From contig CALMXK010000188.1 in assembly GCA_937871165.1 (NCBI GenBank), positions 1 through 39,453 on the forward strand: a DNA stretch of 39,453 nucleotides, written 5' to 3'. Each line of letters begins with the position of its first letter. The first letter of the stretch is position 1. Positions 38,967 through 39,453 of the stretch are shown here, in pieces. Source of the DNA: an uncultured Actinomycetes bacterium. Its GTDB lineage: Bacteria; Actinomycetota; Thermoleophilia; Miltoncostaeales; Miltoncostaeaceae. The notes beneath the pieces are model-generated. The model ran no database searches, was not told where the DNA came from, and was given only the letters and a program-made list of their open reading frames with translations. The position numbers and the translations under genes are program-made.

Positions 38967-39453
38967 ACAAGGCGCAGAAAGCGGCATACAAGGCGGACTA
39001 CGCCCAGGCGAAGGCTGAAGGCAAGCCCTTCTTCCCGTATGCGGTCTACAAGGACCACATCGTCGCCTCGCTCGTCATCGGATTCATCATCTTCCTCGCC
39101 ATCTGGGCGAAGGTCGAGGTTGGGCCCGAGATCGACCCCGCGACCGAGACCTACGTCCCGCGTCCGGAGTGGTACTTCTTCTTCCTGTTCGAGCTGCTTC
39201 GCATCTTCAAGAACCAGAACGCGCTGCTTCCGGTCATCATGGCGACGTTCCTGGTGCCGAACCTGCTGCTCGGTCTGCTCTTCGCGTGGCCGTTCCTCGA
39301 TCGCGGTCCGGAGCGGCGCATTCACAAGCGTCCGTTCTCGATCATGGTTGCGGTGGCCGTCGTCGCGTTCCTCGGCTTCATGACCTACAAGGGTGCGACC
39401 ACCCCTGAAGGTGCATCCAGCGCGACCCTCCCGATCACGGTGCCGGAGTCGGA
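38963..39453 (+). CDS. Cytochrome b C-terminal subunit (subunit IV-like), 3' truncated
   Basis: An open frame from ATG 38963, overlapping the b6-like stop, runs off the window end, so at least 163 residues are seen. The Q(o)-site motif is PEWYFFFLFELLR, preceded by helix HIVASLVIGFIIFLAIW and followed by VIMATFLVPNLLLGLLF and a third helix (IMVAVAVVAFLGFM). This equals helices V-VII of full-length cytochrome b. The sequence after the last helix (GATTPEGASSATLP) continues past the window and might lead into a cytochrome c domain, as in Bacillus QcrC; this cannot be judged here. Confidence 0.92.
   Translation, partial: MNKAQKAAYKADYAQAKAEGKPFFPYAVYKDHIVASLVIGFIIFLAIWAKVEVGPEIDPATETYVPRPEWYFFFLFELLRIFKNQNALLPVIMATFLVPNLLLGLLFAWPFLDRGPERRIHKRPFSIMVAVAVVAFLGFMTYKGATTPEGASSATLPITVPES

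Overview
The window is about 39.5 kb of gene-dense, high-GC bacterial DNA. Many genes overlap by 4 bp (ATGA or GTGA), many starts are GTG, and several genes seem to be transcribed without a leader. A PASTA-domain Ser/Thr kinase, a second receptor-like Ser/Thr kinase, ArgRS, HemB/HemL, UbiD and a cytochrome b split into two genes (b6-like plus subunit IV-like) suggest a deep-branching actinobacterium, perhaps Thermoleophilia-like. This placement is inferred from gene content and was not tested against a database.

Layout. 1-3463: cell-wall block with the end of a PknB-type PASTA kinase, a D-Ala-D-Ala ligase and a small phosphoesterase. 3528-5840: a membrane-anchored glycoside-hydrolase-like protein with a CBM9-like C-terminus. 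5847-9273 (minus): a receptor-like kinase translationally coupled to two consecutive Xer-type tyrosine recombinases. 9407-10948: a TPR-like/GGDEF diguanylate cyclase. 11017-11290: tRNA-Tyr, tRNA-Thr and tRNA-Met, followed by a large nested inverted repeat. 11710-13307: a hexapeptide acyltransferase and a glycosyltransferase. 13672-15069: a membrane HD-GYP protein. 15075-19118: a cobalamin riboswitch and a four-gene cobalamin ECF importer operon (lipoprotein with a transcobalamin-C-like domain, EcfT, fused EcfA-EcfA', EcfS). 19115-20823 (minus): a CopZ-like metallochaperone coupled to a divergent argininosuccinate-lyase-like enzyme. 20960-24805: a small membrane protein, then a minus-strand set (aminotransferase, second Ddl, crotonase, RDD protein). 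24884-28334: GtrA and two GT-C-like membrane glycosyltransferases. 28262-29826 (minus): YmdB-like phosphodiesterase and a degenerate LytM/M23 protein. 30141-32804: a small coiled-coil protein, aat and argS. 33048-37231: hemB, hemL, a prenyl-synthase-like fragment and ubiD as an overlapping operon. 37416-end: Rieske protein and a split cytochrome b.

Themes. (1) Cell envelope: two kinases, two Ddl paralogues, LytM-like and glycan genes. (2) c-di-GMP: a cyclase and an HD-GYP protein lie 3 kb apart. (3) Tetrapyrrole and respiration: B12 uptake, HemB/HemL, a menaquinone-type UbiD and a quinol:cytochrome c reductase. (4) An intergenic palindromic repeat family built on GGTGYCNGRCACC, with seven cores in four intergenic loci, looks like a REP-like element. 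The points most worth following are this repeat family, the kinase-Xer-Xer operon, the B12 lipoprotein/ECF cassette and the lyase with a changed active site.
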